Shown here: piece after piece, positions 1 to 6,862 of the stretch | Layout: every line of letters begins with the position of its first letter | Position numbering within the stretch: the stretch's first letter is position 1 | From: Rhodoferax sp. UBA5149 | GTDB taxonomy: Bacteria > Pseudomonadota > Gammaproteobacteria > Burkholderiales > Burkholderiaceae_C | NCBI RefSeq assembly: GCF_002413825.1 | Contig: NZ_DHXT01000207.1 | Span: forward strand, 8,295-15,256 | Length of the DNA: 6,962 bases | Direction: 5' to 3' | Notes under the pieces: generated by a model | Databases searched by the model: none | The model's input: only the letters and a program-made list of their open reading frames with translations | What the model was told of the DNA's origin: nothing | Position numbers and translations under genes: made by a program

Positions 1-3
1 CGC

Positions 4-909
4 ATGTTTGAACTGAGCCTGATGTGCCCGGAAAACCGGGTTGAGACCTTGAGTGATGCACTCGATGCGCTGGATGCCTTGAGCGTCAGCGTGGAGGATG
101 CAGACGCCCAGACCGATGCCGAGCAGGCCTTGTTTGGTGAACCCGGCATGCCGCCACCCAAAGACGGCTGGCAACGCTCACGGGTCACTGCGCTCTATGC
201 CTCGGAGGCCCTGGCCAAGGAGGCACTGGCACTTTTGGAGGCGCAGGATTTTTTTGCTGACTGCCAGATACTGGGTCTGCAGGACGTGCCGGAACAGGAT
301 TGGGTGCGTTTGACCCAGTCCCAGTTCACGCCGGTGGACATCACGCCGGAGTTCTGGATTGTGCCGACCTGGCACGAGCCGCCCCCGCAGGCCCGCATCA
401 TCATCCGGCTCGATCCCGGCCTGGCGTTTGGCACCGGTACCCACCCCACCACGCGGATGTGTTTGCGATGGATTGCGCGCCATGGTCGCCCGGACGGATC
501 CCAGGCCGGCAATGATCTGGGTCGGGTGCTCGATTACGGCTGTGGTTCGGGCATTCTGTCGATCGGTGCGGCCAAGCATGGCGCCACCGACATTGACGCG
601 GTCGACATTGATGATGCAGCGGTTGAATCGACCGTGCTGAATGCGCAAGCCAATGAGGTCAAACTCAACGCCGGGTTGCCCGAGATCGTGACGGGCGTCT
701 ATCAGACGGTGCTGGCCAATATTCTGGCTTCTCCGCTGAAGGTGCTGGCCCCCCTGTTGTGGTCGCGCGTGGCGCCGGGTGGCTCGCTGGTGTTGGCGGG
801 CATTCTCGAGCGCCAGGCAGATGAATTGAAGGCGGCCTACGCGCCCTACTGTGAGCTCAAGATTTCTGACCAGGAAGATGGCTGGATACTGATGACCGCC
901 ACGCGTTGA
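4..909 (+). CDS. prmA: Ribosomal protein L11 methyltransferase PrmA
   Basis: This is a SAM-dependent methyltransferase that methylates amino groups of ribosomal protein L11 in the cytoplasm. The 301-aa length is normal for the family (about 293 aa in E. coli). Residues 1-115 form the N-terminal L11-recognition domain. The family signature LDPGLAFGTGTHPTT is at residues 136-150. The SAM-binding motif I, VLDYGCGSGIL, is at 175-185, followed by the acidic motif VDID at 200-203. The catalytic-loop motif LANILASPL is at 237-245. The ATG at base 4 gives the usual MFEL N-terminus, but only three bases precede it, so its ribosome-binding site and promoter cannot be seen. In many Burkholderiales prmA follows accB-accC; that would lie outside this window. 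The DUF3426 gene follows 33 bases later on the same strand and is probably co-transcribed. The family call is very secure; the exact start is slightly less so. Confidence 0.97.
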   Translation: MFELSLMCPENRVETLSDALDALDALSVSVEDADAQTDAEQALFGEPGMPPPKDGWQRSRVTALYASEALAKEALALLEAQDFFADCQILGLQDVPEQDWVRLTQSQFTPVDITPEFWIVPTWHEPPPQARIIIRLDPGLAFGTGTHPTTRMCLRWIARHGRPDGSQAGNDLGRVLDYGCGSGILSIGAAKHGATDIDAVDIDDAAVESTVLNAQANEVKLNAGLPEIVTGVYQTVLANILASPLKVLAPLLWSRVAPGGSLVLAGILERQADELKAAYAPYCELKISDQEDGWILMTATR

Positions 910-942
910 ATCGTCACGGGTACGGTTTACCATTCGCTGCAA

Positions 943-1854
943 ATGAGTCTGATCACACGTTGCCCGGCCTGCGAGACCCTGTTCAAGGTGGTACCCGACC
1001 AGCTTCGGATTTCCGAAGGATGGGTTCGATGCGGCCAGTGCGACGAAATATTTGACGCGTCGCTTCACCTGTTGCCGACCTCGGTGGAGGCGGAGGAGGA
1101 GGAGGGGCCAGTTGCCCAGCATGAGGGGCCGCCGACAATTTCCGAAGCGACAGACGCGCCGGATGCGGCGGTTCAGCTTGTTGATACCGAGTCGGCTTCG
1201 ACAGAGTCGATCCCGGATGAGCGCGTGCTGCTGGCCGCGTCGACGGCAACACTGCCCGATGATGCGGCTCATGCTGACGCCTACGATACCGATGCTGACG
1301 GCGCTGAACCCGAGCACAGCGCTGAATTGGAAGAGGTTTCTTTCCTGCGCGATCACAGACCCAACTCGTTTTGGTACAAGCCTCTCATGCGGGCGACTTT
1401 GGTATTGGTGAGTTTGGCGCTATTGCTGGGACTGGCTGGACAAATTGTGTTGCATGAGCGCGATCGGATTGTGGCCTTGCAACCCGGCCTGAAACCCTGG
1501 TTGCTGGCGATCTGTGGTCCCTTGAATTGCACCTTGTCAGCGTTGCGACGGATTGAGTCCATTGTGATTGACAGCTCATCGTTTTCCAAAATTCGGGGGG
1601 ACGCCTACCGCCTGAATTTCACACTCAAAAACACAGCCAGCACGGCACTGGCCGTGCCGGCCATGGAATTGACTTTGACCGACTCACGCGATCAGCCCGT
1701 CGTGCGACGTGTCTTCCTCCCCTCCGAATTAGGTGTCAAATTTGAGTCCCTGGCAGCCGATGCCGAGTGGACGACGTCACTTGCCATGGCTGTCAATGCG
1801 AGCGCTTCGGTGGACCGGGTCGTCGGCTACCGTTTGCTGGCTTTCTATCCTTGA
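943..1854 (+). CDS. Zinc-ribbon and DUF3426 domain membrane protein
   Basis: This 303-aa protein is of unknown function. Residues 1-40 form an MJ0042-type zinc ribbon with two CxxC pairs, C7/C10 and C30/C33, in the typical TRCPAC and WVRCGQC settings. An acidic, low-complexity Ala/Asp/Glu linker spans about 46-137. One hydrophobic segment at about 150-170 (rich in Leu, Val and Ala) is a predicted membrane span preceded by basic residues (K146, R150). The C-terminal domain (about 171-303) matches the DUF3426 pattern, including the CGPLNC motif at 191-196 and a beta-rich end. Topology is inferred: zinc ribbon in the cytoplasm, DUF3426 domain in the periplasm. The gene starts 33 bases after prmA and is probably in its operon, yet I see no good Shine-Dalgarno sequence before the ATG, so translation may be weak or coupled. 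Such genes often sit beside prmA in betaproteobacteria. The family assignment is strong; the role is unknown. Confidence 0.9.
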   Translation: MSLITRCPACETLFKVVPDQLRISEGWVRCGQCDEIFDASLHLLPTSVEAEEEEGPVAQHEGPPTISEATDAPDAAVQLVDTESASTESIPDERVLLAASTATLPDDAAHADAYDTDADGAEPEHSAELEEVSFLRDHRPNSFWYKPLMRATLVLVSLALLLGLAGQIVLHERDRIVALQPGLKPWLLAICGPLNCTLSALRRIESIVIDSSSFSKIRGDAYRLNFTLKNTASTALAVPAMELTLTDSRDQPVVRRVFLPSELGVKFESLAADAEWTTSLAMAVNASASVDRVVGYRLLAFYP

Positions 1855-1879
1855 CGGGGCCCGGTTTGTAGCGCCCAAG

Positions 1880-1910
1880 AAAAAACCCGATGTCTTTCGG
1901 CACCGGGTTT
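1880..1910 (-). terminator. Intrinsic terminator of the H1-like gene
   Basis: Read on the minus strand, a 12-base-pair stem (5' arm AAACCCGGTGCC, 3' arm GACATCGGGTTT, one C/A mismatch and one G-U wobble) closes on a GAAA tetraloop. The T's closing the stem continue into a run of six T's. The hairpin begins 19 bases after the stop codon of the histone-like gene, as expected for a Rho-independent terminator. On the plus strand the same hairpin lacks a U tract beyond three T's, so it is at best a weak terminator for the converging prmA–DUF3426 transcript. I found no other clear terminator for those genes. Confidence 0.85.
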
Positions 1911-1929
1911 GAAGCAGAACCGTGGAGGT

Positions 1930-2454
1930 TCAGGGTTTGCTGCCCGTCGGAAACGGCCAAGCAGCCTGCGGGTTCAGGGTCGTCTGAGCGGCAGGGATCG
2001 CTGGAGCAGGCGCTGCCTTGGCAGCGGGTGCTTTCGCGGCTTTCTTCGCAGCCGGCTTCTTGGCTGCCTTTTTGGCGACTGGCTTTTTAGCAGCTGGCTT
2101 TTTAGCCGCAGCGGCTTTTTTGGCAGGCGCCTTCTTAGCAGCAGCCTTTTTGGCCGGAGCGGCTTTCTTGGCTGGCGCAGCTTTCTTGGCTGCTACAGCT
2201 TTCTTCGCAGGCGCTTTTTTAGCAGCAGCCTTTTTAGCCGGAGCGGCTTTCTTGGCCGGTGCAGCTTTCTTCGCAGGCGCAGCTTTTTTAGCGGCTACTT
2301 TTTTCGCTGGTGCCGCCTTTTTGGCCGGCGCCGCTTTTTTAGCGGCTACTTTTTTGGCTGGTGCAGCTTTCTTCGCTGGTGCAGCTTTTTTTGCGGGTGC
2401 AATTTTCTTCGCGGGAGCGGCCTTTTTTGCGACCGGTTTTTTTGCAGTTGCCAT
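1930..2454 (-). CDS. Histone H1-like lysine/alanine-rich nucleoid protein
   Basis: This 174-aa, extremely basic, low-complexity protein resembles the C-terminal tail of eukaryotic histone H1. Related bacterial proteins include Bordetella BpH1 and Pseudomonas AlgP-like proteins, thought to bind DNA non-specifically and help compact the nucleoid. After MATAKKPVAKK the first ~142 residues are an array of AAPAKK, AAAKKAPAKK and VAAKK units. From about residue 143 a Pro/Ala tail without lysine clusters ends in LNPQAAWPFPTGSKP. I chose the ATG at 2454 because AAGGAG (2461-2466) lies 6 bases upstream. The adjacent ATG at 2457 has only 3 bases of spacing, and the in-frame TTG at 2472 lies upstream of that site. 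The gene is downstream of nrdB in the same direction, separated by a spacer rich in inverted repeats, and has its own terminator. The DNA-compaction role is inferred from composition. The tandem repeats make length variation between strains likely. Confidence 0.88.
   Translation of the reverse strand: MATAKKPVAKKAAPAKKIAPAKKAAPAKKAAPAKKVAAKKAAPAKKAAPAKKVAAKKAAPAKKAAPAKKAAPAKKAAAKKAPAKKAVAAKKAAPAKKAAPAKKAAAKKAPAKKAAAAKKPAAKKPVAKKAAKKPAAKKAAKAPAAKAAPAPAIPAAQTTLNPQAAWPFPTGSKP
2135..2355. repeat. Direct repeats within the H1-like coding sequence
   Basis: The Lys/Ala/Pro coding array is repetitive at DNA level as well as protein level. A block of about 41 bases starting at 2135 recurs at 2219 with only about two mismatches, an 84-base (28-codon) period. 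A 23-base block at 2282-2304 recurs exactly at 2333-2355, a 51-base (17-codon) period. Both periods are multiples of three, so expansion or contraction by slippage or recombination would keep the reading frame. Short T runs on the plus strand (AAA/AAG lysine codons) occur throughout 2080-2450. Confidence 0.8.
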
Positions 2455-2485
2455 CATTTTCTCCTTGATCAATTTACAAAGAGCA

Positions 2486-2511
2486 CTTCATGCGAGTTGG
2501 AGTGCATGAAG
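2486..2511. repeat. Inverted repeat upstream of the H1-like gene (proximal)
   Basis: A perfect 8-base-pair inverted repeat has arms CTTCATGC (2486-2493) and GCATGAAG (2504-2511) around a 10-base loop. It lies about 30 bases upstream of the H1-like start codon, in the probable 5' leader. An alternative pairing, GCACT with AGTGC, competes with it. It shares the TTCATG/CATGAA half-site with the next inverted repeat. It could be a protein-binding palindrome or an RNA hairpin; neither strand has a U tract directly after it. Confidence 0.6.
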
Positions 2512-2514
2512 CGA

Positions 2515-2548
2515 TTCATGGTGTTGGGCTCGATCCCAGCACCATGAA
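2515..2548. repeat. Inverted repeat upstream of the H1-like gene (middle)
   Basis: This is a 14-base-pair inverted repeat. The arms are TTCATGGTGTTGGG (2515-2528) and CCCAGCACCATGAA (2535-2548) around a 6-base loop. Pairing is complete as plus-strand RNA with one G-U wobble; as minus-strand RNA the same position is a C/A mismatch. It is the strongest hairpin in the nrdB–H1 spacer. No U tract follows on either strand, so it is not a classical terminator. It may mark the end of the nrdAB transcript, stabilise an mRNA 3' end, or form part of the H1 leader. Confidence 0.65.
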
Positions 2549-2556
2549 CTCGGGTG

Positions 2557-2599
2557 CACAAACGGCTTTTGCCCTCTTTGGGGCCATCAACCGTTTGTG
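2557..2599. repeat. Inverted repeat downstream of nrdB (distal)
   Basis: A perfect 9-base-pair stem, CACAAACGG (2557-2565) with CCGTTTGTG (2591-2599), encloses a smaller GCCC/GGGC stem across internal loops. It starts 25 bases after the nrdB stop codon. On the minus strand it would be the first structure in the nrdB 3' untranslated region, but no U run follows. It may help protect or process the nrdAB mRNA, or act as a Rho-dependent end. That role is inferred only from position and shape. Confidence 0.6.
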
Positions 2600-2624
2600 A
2601 AATTCTTGTTGTCATTTTTTTAAA

Positions 2625-3758
2625 TCAATCCCAGGAAAGCGCGCCGCCTGATTGGTACTCGATGACGCGGGTTTCGAAAAAGTTGCGCTCTTTCTTCAGG
2701 TCAATCATTTCGCTCATCCATGGGAATGGATTCTCTTCGTTGGGGTAAAGCGCTTCAAGGCCGATCTGCGTCGCACGACGGTTGGCGATATAACGCAAGT
2801 AGCCTTTGAACATCGACGCATTCATGCCCAGCACGCCACGCGGCATGGTGTCTTCCGCGTATCGGTATTCAAGCTCCACAGCCTCTTCGAACAGCGCCTT
2901 GATTTCCGCCTTGAACTCGGATGTCCACAACTGCGGATTTTCGAGCTTGAGCTGGTTGATCAGGTCAATGCCAAAGTTGCAGTGCATCGACTCGTCGCGC
3001 AAAATGTACTGGTACTGCTCGGCCGCGCCCGTCATTTTGTTTTGACGGCCCAATGCCAGAATTTGTGTAAACCCGACATAGAAAAACAGGCCTTCCATCA
3101 GGCAGGCAAACACAATCAGCGACTTCAGCAGGGTTTGATCCGTCTCATGCGTTCCGGTTTTGAATGCCGGGTCCATGATCGCCTCAATGAAGGGGATCAG
3201 AAACTCGTCTTTGTCGCGAATCGATTTGACTTCGTTGTAGGCGTTGAAGATTTCGCTTTCATCCAGGCCCAGTGACTCCACGATGTACTGGTAGGCATGG
3301 GTATGAATGGCCTCTTCAAAGGCCTGGCGCAACAAAAACTGCCGGCACTCGGGCGCCGTGATATGGCGGTAGGTGCCGAGCACAATGTTGTTGGCCGCCA
3401 GCGAATCGGCCGTGACGAAAAAACCAAGATTGCGTTTGATGATGCGACGTTCATCTTCGGTCAGGCCGTTCGGATCTTTCCACAGCGCAATGTCGCGCGT
3501 CATGTTGACCTCTTGCGGCATCCAGTGGTTGGCGCAGCTGGAGAGATACTTTTCCCAGGCCCATTTGTACTTGAAAGGGACGAGCTGGTTGACGTCCGTC
3601 TTGCCATTGATGATGCGCTTGTCAGCGGCATTGACGCGACGCGGACTGCTGGCAACTGCGGCGGACGGCAGAGGCAACTCGGCCGAGCGGCTGCTGGATG
3701 AGCCACGTGCTTGCGGCACTTGCGGTGTGGGCTTGACTTCTTCGTCCCAGGTCAACAT
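2625..3758 (-). CDS. nrdB: Class Ia ribonucleotide reductase small subunit NrdB
   Basis: This is the beta subunit of aerobic ribonucleoside-diphosphate reductase. It carries the diferric centre and tyrosyl radical and passes the radical to NrdA. From the ATG at 3758 the product is 377 aa. The iron ligands expected by comparison with E. coli are present: D118, E149, H152 (in EAIHTHAY), E222, E256 and H259 (in DESMH). The radical tyrosine is Y156, so this is not a tyrosine-less class Ic enzyme. W79 matches the radical-path tryptophan. The C-terminal tail, which docks into NrdA, ends EYQSGGALSWD and carries the transfer tyrosine Y368. I prefer the ATG at 3758 over the in-frame TTG at 3770 because GGAA lies about 7 bases upstream of the ATG and inside the longer version. 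The gene follows nrdA by 134 bases on the same strand. The Ser/Pro-rich N-terminal extension (about residues 10-42) is longer than in E. coli. Confidence 0.97.
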   Translation of the reverse strand: MLTWDEEVKPTPQVPQARGSSSSRSAELPLPSAAVASSPRRVNAADKRIINGKTDVNQLVPFKYKWAWEKYLSSCANHWMPQEVNMTRDIALWKDPNGLTEDERRIIKRNLGFFVTADSLAANNIVLGTYRHITAPECRQFLLRQAFEEAIHTHAYQYIVESLGLDESEIFNAYNEVKSIRDKDEFLIPFIEAIMDPAFKTGTHETDQTLLKSLIVFACLMEGLFFYVGFTQILALGRQNKMTGAAEQYQYILRDESMHCNFGIDLINQLKLENPQLWTSEFKAEIKALFEEAVELEYRYAEDTMPRGVLGMNASMFKGYLRYIANRRATQIGLEALYPNEENPFPWMSEMIDLKKERNFFETRVIEYQSGGALSWD

Positions 3759-3892
3759 AAATAATTCCAATCAGCGGATTATGAGAGCAGCGAAATGAAA
3801 TGAAAAGTATTCATTCATATCGCTGTCATATTGCGTCATCAAGTGTTGTGCAGCAACATCGCATCGCAACACATGAGACAGGGGTTCAGACC
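3759..3892 (-). other. nrdA–nrdB spacer with imperfect inverted repeat
   Basis: This 134-base gap holds no gene. An imperfect 38-base inverted repeat at 3788-3825 has outer arms CAGCGA and TCGCTG and inner AT-rich arms built on ATGAA/TTCAT, with one bulge and an AAGTA loop. A smaller repeat, GTGTTG with CAACAC, lies at about 3843-3869. No U tract follows either on the minus strand. A weak promoter-like pair for nrdB can be drawn on the minus strand: TTGATG at 3837-3842 and TATGAA at 3814-3819, with 17 bases between them. I see no NrdR-box-like site here, so nrdB probably depends mainly on the nrdA promoter. The hairpin may tune the relative expression of the two subunits; that is inference. 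Confidence 0.5.
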
Positions 3893-6811
3893 TTACTGAC
3901 ACGACTCACAGGTCGGATCGTCAACACCACAAAACTTGATGTCTGTTGCGGGGCCCGATGCCATCTGCATTTTTGCAGCGGCAGCGGCGGCATCCAGTGC
4001 GCTCATGGCGCCATTGCTATGGTGTGTTTCATGACCTGAGGACACGGCATTCATTCGCCCTGCGGTCACGGTTGATTTCTCGGCGTGGGTGGCCGACATG
4101 GTGCGCAAATAGTAGGTCGTCTTCAAGCCACGAATCCAGGCCAGCTTGTAGGTGTCATCGAGCTTTTTGCCAGAGGCCCCGGCCATGTAAATGTTGAGCG
4201 ATTGAGCCTGATCGATCCACTTCTGGCGGCGCGATGCGGCTTCCACCAGCCAGCGCGTTTCAACCTCGAAGGCGGTCGCGTACAAGGCCTTGATGTCAGC
4301 GGGCACCCGGTCAATCGGATTCAGGGAGCCATCAAAGTGTTTCAGGTCCATCACCATGACATCATCCCAGAGCCCGAGGCGTTTGAGGTCCCGCACCAGG
4401 TAACCGTTGATGATGGTGAATTCACCCGACAGGTTCGACTTGACGGACAGGTTGCCAAAGCAGGGCTCGATCGAGGCGTCGACACCGATGATGTTGGAGA
4501 TAGTGGCGGTCGGTGCGATGGCGGTGCAGTTGGAGTTACGCATGCCATCCCTGGCAATTTTTTTGCGCAGGGTGTCCCAATCCAGCGTCGACGAGCGGTC
4601 CACTTCCACATAGCCGCCGCGCGCGCGCGCCAGCATGTCCAGGGTGTCGATCGGCAAAATGCCTTGGTCCCAAAGCGACCCTTTGTAGCTGGCGTATTGA
4701 CCGCGTTCACGGGCCAGCTCGGTGGAGGCCCAATAAGCGTAGTAGCAGATGGCTTCCATCGATTGGTCGGCAAACTCCACGGCAGCGTCGCTGGCGTAGG
4801 GGATGCGCAACTCATACAGACTGTCCTGGAAAGCCATGACACCCAAGCCCACCGGACGGTGCCGCATATTGGAGTCGCGTGCCTTCTTCACCGCGTAATA
4901 GTTGATGTCGATGACGTTGTCGAGCATGCGCATCGCGGTCGTGATGGTCTTTTGCAGCTTGGCGTGGTCGACGGCGCCATCCTTAAGATGCTGCAGCAAG
5001 TTGATCGAGCCGAGATTGCACACCGCTGTCTCGGTATCGCTGGTATTGAGCGTGATCTCGGTGCACAGATTGCTGGAGTGAACCACCCCGCAATGCTGCT
5101 GCGGTGAGCGCACGTTGCAGGCGTCCTTGAACGTGATCCAGGGGTGGCCGGTTTCAAACAGCATGGTGAGCATCTTTCGCCACAGGTCAGCCGCCGGCAA
5201 GGTGCGGGTCGGCTTGATCTCGCCGCGCGCCGCTTTTTCTTCGTACGCGACATAGGCGTTCTCAAAATCAGCCCCGAATTTGTCGTGCAGGTCGGGCACA
5301 TTGTTGGGTGAGAACAAAGTCCACTGTCCTTTTTCCATGACGCGACGCATGAACAGGTCGGGAACCCAGTTGGCCGTGTTCATGTCGTGGGTGCGACGGC
5401 GATCATCACCGGTATTCTTGCGCAACTCCAGGAACTCCTCGATATCCAGGTGCCAGGTTTCCAGATAAGTGCAAACAGCCCCCTTGCGCTTGCCGCCCTG
5501 ATTGACCGCGACAGCCGTGTCATTCACCACTTTCAGGAACGGCACCACGCCTTGCGACTCGCCATTGGTGCCCTTGATGTGGGCGCCCAGGGCGCGCACA
5601 CGCGTCCAGTCATTGCCCAGGCCGCCCGCGAACTTGGACAGCAAGGCGTTTTCTTTGATGGATTCGTAGATGCCGTCCAGATCGTCGGGAACGGTGGTGA
5701 GATAGCAGCTCGAAAGCTGTGAGCGCAAGGTGCCGCTATTGAACAGCGTCGGCGTGCTGGACATGAAATCAAAAGAAGAGAGGACTTCGTAAAACTCGAT
5801 GGCCCGCGCCTCGCGGTCGATCTCATTGAGCGACAGACCCATGGCCACGCGCATGAAAAATGCCTGCGGCAACTCAATGCGTGATTTGCCGACGTGCAGG
5901 AAATAGCGGTCATACAAGGTCTGCAGACCCAGGTAGTCGAATTTCAGATCCCGTTCCGCCTTGAGTGCCCCACCCAGCCGTGCCAGGTCAAACTGCAGCA
6001 GCTTTTCGTCGAGCAGATCGTTGGCGACGCCTTTTTTGATGAACTGAGGGAAGTAATCAACGTAGGCCTGAGCCATGTCTTCCTGCGCCACGTCTTTGCC
6101 CAGAACTTCCTTGGCAATGGTGTGAAACAGCAGCCGGGCCGTCGCGTAGGTGTAGTCGGGGTCTTTCTCGATCAACGTGCGCGCCGCCAGTACAGAGGCC
6201 TTGTACACCTCGTCCATCGGGACGCCGTCATACAGGTTGCGCATCGTCTCTGCCATGATCGGTTCGGGCTTGACGTCCGCACCCAGTCCGGCGCAGGCGG
6301 ACTGGATGAGGCTCTTGAGCCGATCCAGATCAAGAACGATGCGCTCACCGTTGTCCAGCGCGTGCAGCAGGGGGGCCTTGGGGGCCGCCTGGGTCACCTT
6401 TTTGGCGCGCTCCTGGGTGCGCTTTTCGCGGTAAAGCACATAGGCCCGCGCAATCTCGTGATGGCCGCCGCGCATCAACCCGAGTTCAACCTGGTCCTGA
6501 ACGTCTTCAATGTGAAACGTGCCGCCACCGGGGCGCGAACGCATCAAGGCCCGAATCACGCCTTGCGTCAAAACCTCGACGGTCTCACGAACGCTGGCTG
6601 ACGCGGCGCCTTGCGTGCCGTGCACCGCCAGGAACGCCTTCATCATGGCGACGGCGATTTTGTTGGGCTCAAAAGGCACCACGGCGCCGTTGCGGCGCAG
6701 GATCTGGTAATGGCTCAGTGAATTGGTCGCCGTATGGTTTGCGTCATCGGCGTTGTGCTGCGCCAGAACACCGGCGTGGAGGGTGGGTGGTGTATTTAAA
6801 GCGGTTTGCAT
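3893..6811 (-). CDS. nrdA: Class Ia ribonucleotide reductase large subunit NrdA
   Basis: This catalytic alpha subunit reduces ribonucleoside diphosphates to deoxyribonucleotides with NrdB. At 972 aa it is about 210 residues longer than E. coli NrdA. An N-terminal ATP cone (about 35-133, with RRNGAVVPF at 39-47) precedes a second, more divergent cone-like region (about 148-240) that aligns with the single cone of E. coli. P. aeruginosa NrdA has the same double-cone design. Active-site residues are C369 (LSSCYLTT), N581, C583 and E585 (NLCTE), and C598 (AVCNLGSIN). Radical-transfer tyrosines are Y900 and Y901 (TTYYLRT). The C-terminal redox pair is C968 and C971 (CESCQ), recharged by thioredoxin or glutaredoxin and joined through a variable poly-Ala linker at 939-946. 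The ATG at 6811 has GAGGA about 5 bases upstream. A promoter with NrdR-like boxes precedes the gene. The reading frame is intact throughout. Confidence 0.98.
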   Translation of the reverse strand: MQTALNTPPTLHAGVLAQHNADDANHTATNSLSHYQILRRNGAVVPFEPNKIAVAMMKAFLAVHGTQGAASASVRETVEVLTQGVIRALMRSRPGGGTFHIEDVQDQVELGLMRGGHHEIARAYVLYREKRTQERAKKVTQAAPKAPLLHALDNGERIVLDLDRLKSLIQSACAGLGADVKPEPIMAETMRNLYDGVPMDEVYKASVLAARTLIEKDPDYTYATARLLFHTIAKEVLGKDVAQEDMAQAYVDYFPQFIKKGVANDLLDEKLLQFDLARLGGALKAERDLKFDYLGLQTLYDRYFLHVGKSRIELPQAFFMRVAMGLSLNEIDREARAIEFYEVLSSFDFMSSTPTLFNSGTLRSQLSSCYLTTVPDDLDGIYESIKENALLSKFAGGLGNDWTRVRALGAHIKGTNGESQGVVPFLKVVNDTAVAVNQGGKRKGAVCTYLETWHLDIEEFLELRKNTGDDRRRTHDMNTANWVPDLFMRRVMEKGQWTLFSPNNVPDLHDKFGADFENAYVAYEEKAARGEIKPTRTLPAADLWRKMLTMLFETGHPWITFKDACNVRSPQQHCGVVHSSNLCTEITLNTSDTETAVCNLGSINLLQHLKDGAVDHAKLQKTITTAMRMLDNVIDINYYAVKKARDSNMRHRPVGLGVMAFQDSLYELRIPYASDAAVEFADQSMEAICYYAYWASTELARERGQYASYKGSLWDQGILPIDTLDMLARARGGYVEVDRSSTLDWDTLRKKIARDGMRNSNCTAIAPTATISNIIGVDASIEPCFGNLSVKSNLSGEFTIINGYLVRDLKRLGLWDDVMVMDLKHFDGSLNPIDRVPADIKALYATAFEVETRWLVEAASRRQKWIDQAQSLNIYMAGASGKKLDDTYKLAWIRGLKTTYYLRTMSATHAEKSTVTAGRMNAVSSGHETHHSNGAMSALDAAAAAAKMQMASGPATDIKFCGVDDPTCESCQ

Positions 6812-6862
6812 TTATTTCCTCGTCGGTAGCTGTGTTTTATTTGAATTCGGGGTCTCTGCGGG

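Noticed and set aside
178..1356. A 392-codon open frame on the minus strand opposite prmA and the DUF3426 gene
   Set aside because: It spans two well-supported genes on the opposite strand, its translation is Arg/Gly/Gln-rich with no recognisable motif, and it is the usual antisense shadow of GC-rich coding DNA.
2100..2450. Possible CRISPR or satellite array, because of regularly spaced short repeats
   Set aside because: There are no uniform repeats with unique spacers; the periodicity comes from codons of AAPAKK units within one reading frame.
2455..2472. Upstream TTG start for the H1-like gene (six more residues)
   Set aside because: The AAGGAG site lies inside that extension and is well placed for the ATG at 2454.
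1909..2547. Plus-strand open frames of 212 and 163 codons across the H1-like gene, giving Phe/Leu/Ser/Arg-rich or Phe/Leu/Ala-rich hydrophobic repeats
   Set aside because: These are the reverse complement of lysine/alanine repeat codons. The minus-strand frame has a strong ribosome-binding site, a known protein type and a terminator; the plus-strand frames have none of these.
2600..2624. Possible U-tract of a plus-strand terminator after the 2557-2599 hairpin (seven T's near 2614)
   Set aside because: The T run is about 15 bases away from the stem base, and no plus-strand gene ends here.
3759..3770. Upstream TTG start for nrdB (four more residues)
   Set aside because: The GGAA that would act as ribosome-binding site lies inside the extension, and the ATG gives the expected MLTWDEE N-terminus.
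4085..5107. A 340-codon open frame on the plus strand inside nrdA
   Set aside because: It lies wholly antisense to the conserved NrdA active-site region, and its His/Val/Gly-rich translation has no domain pattern.
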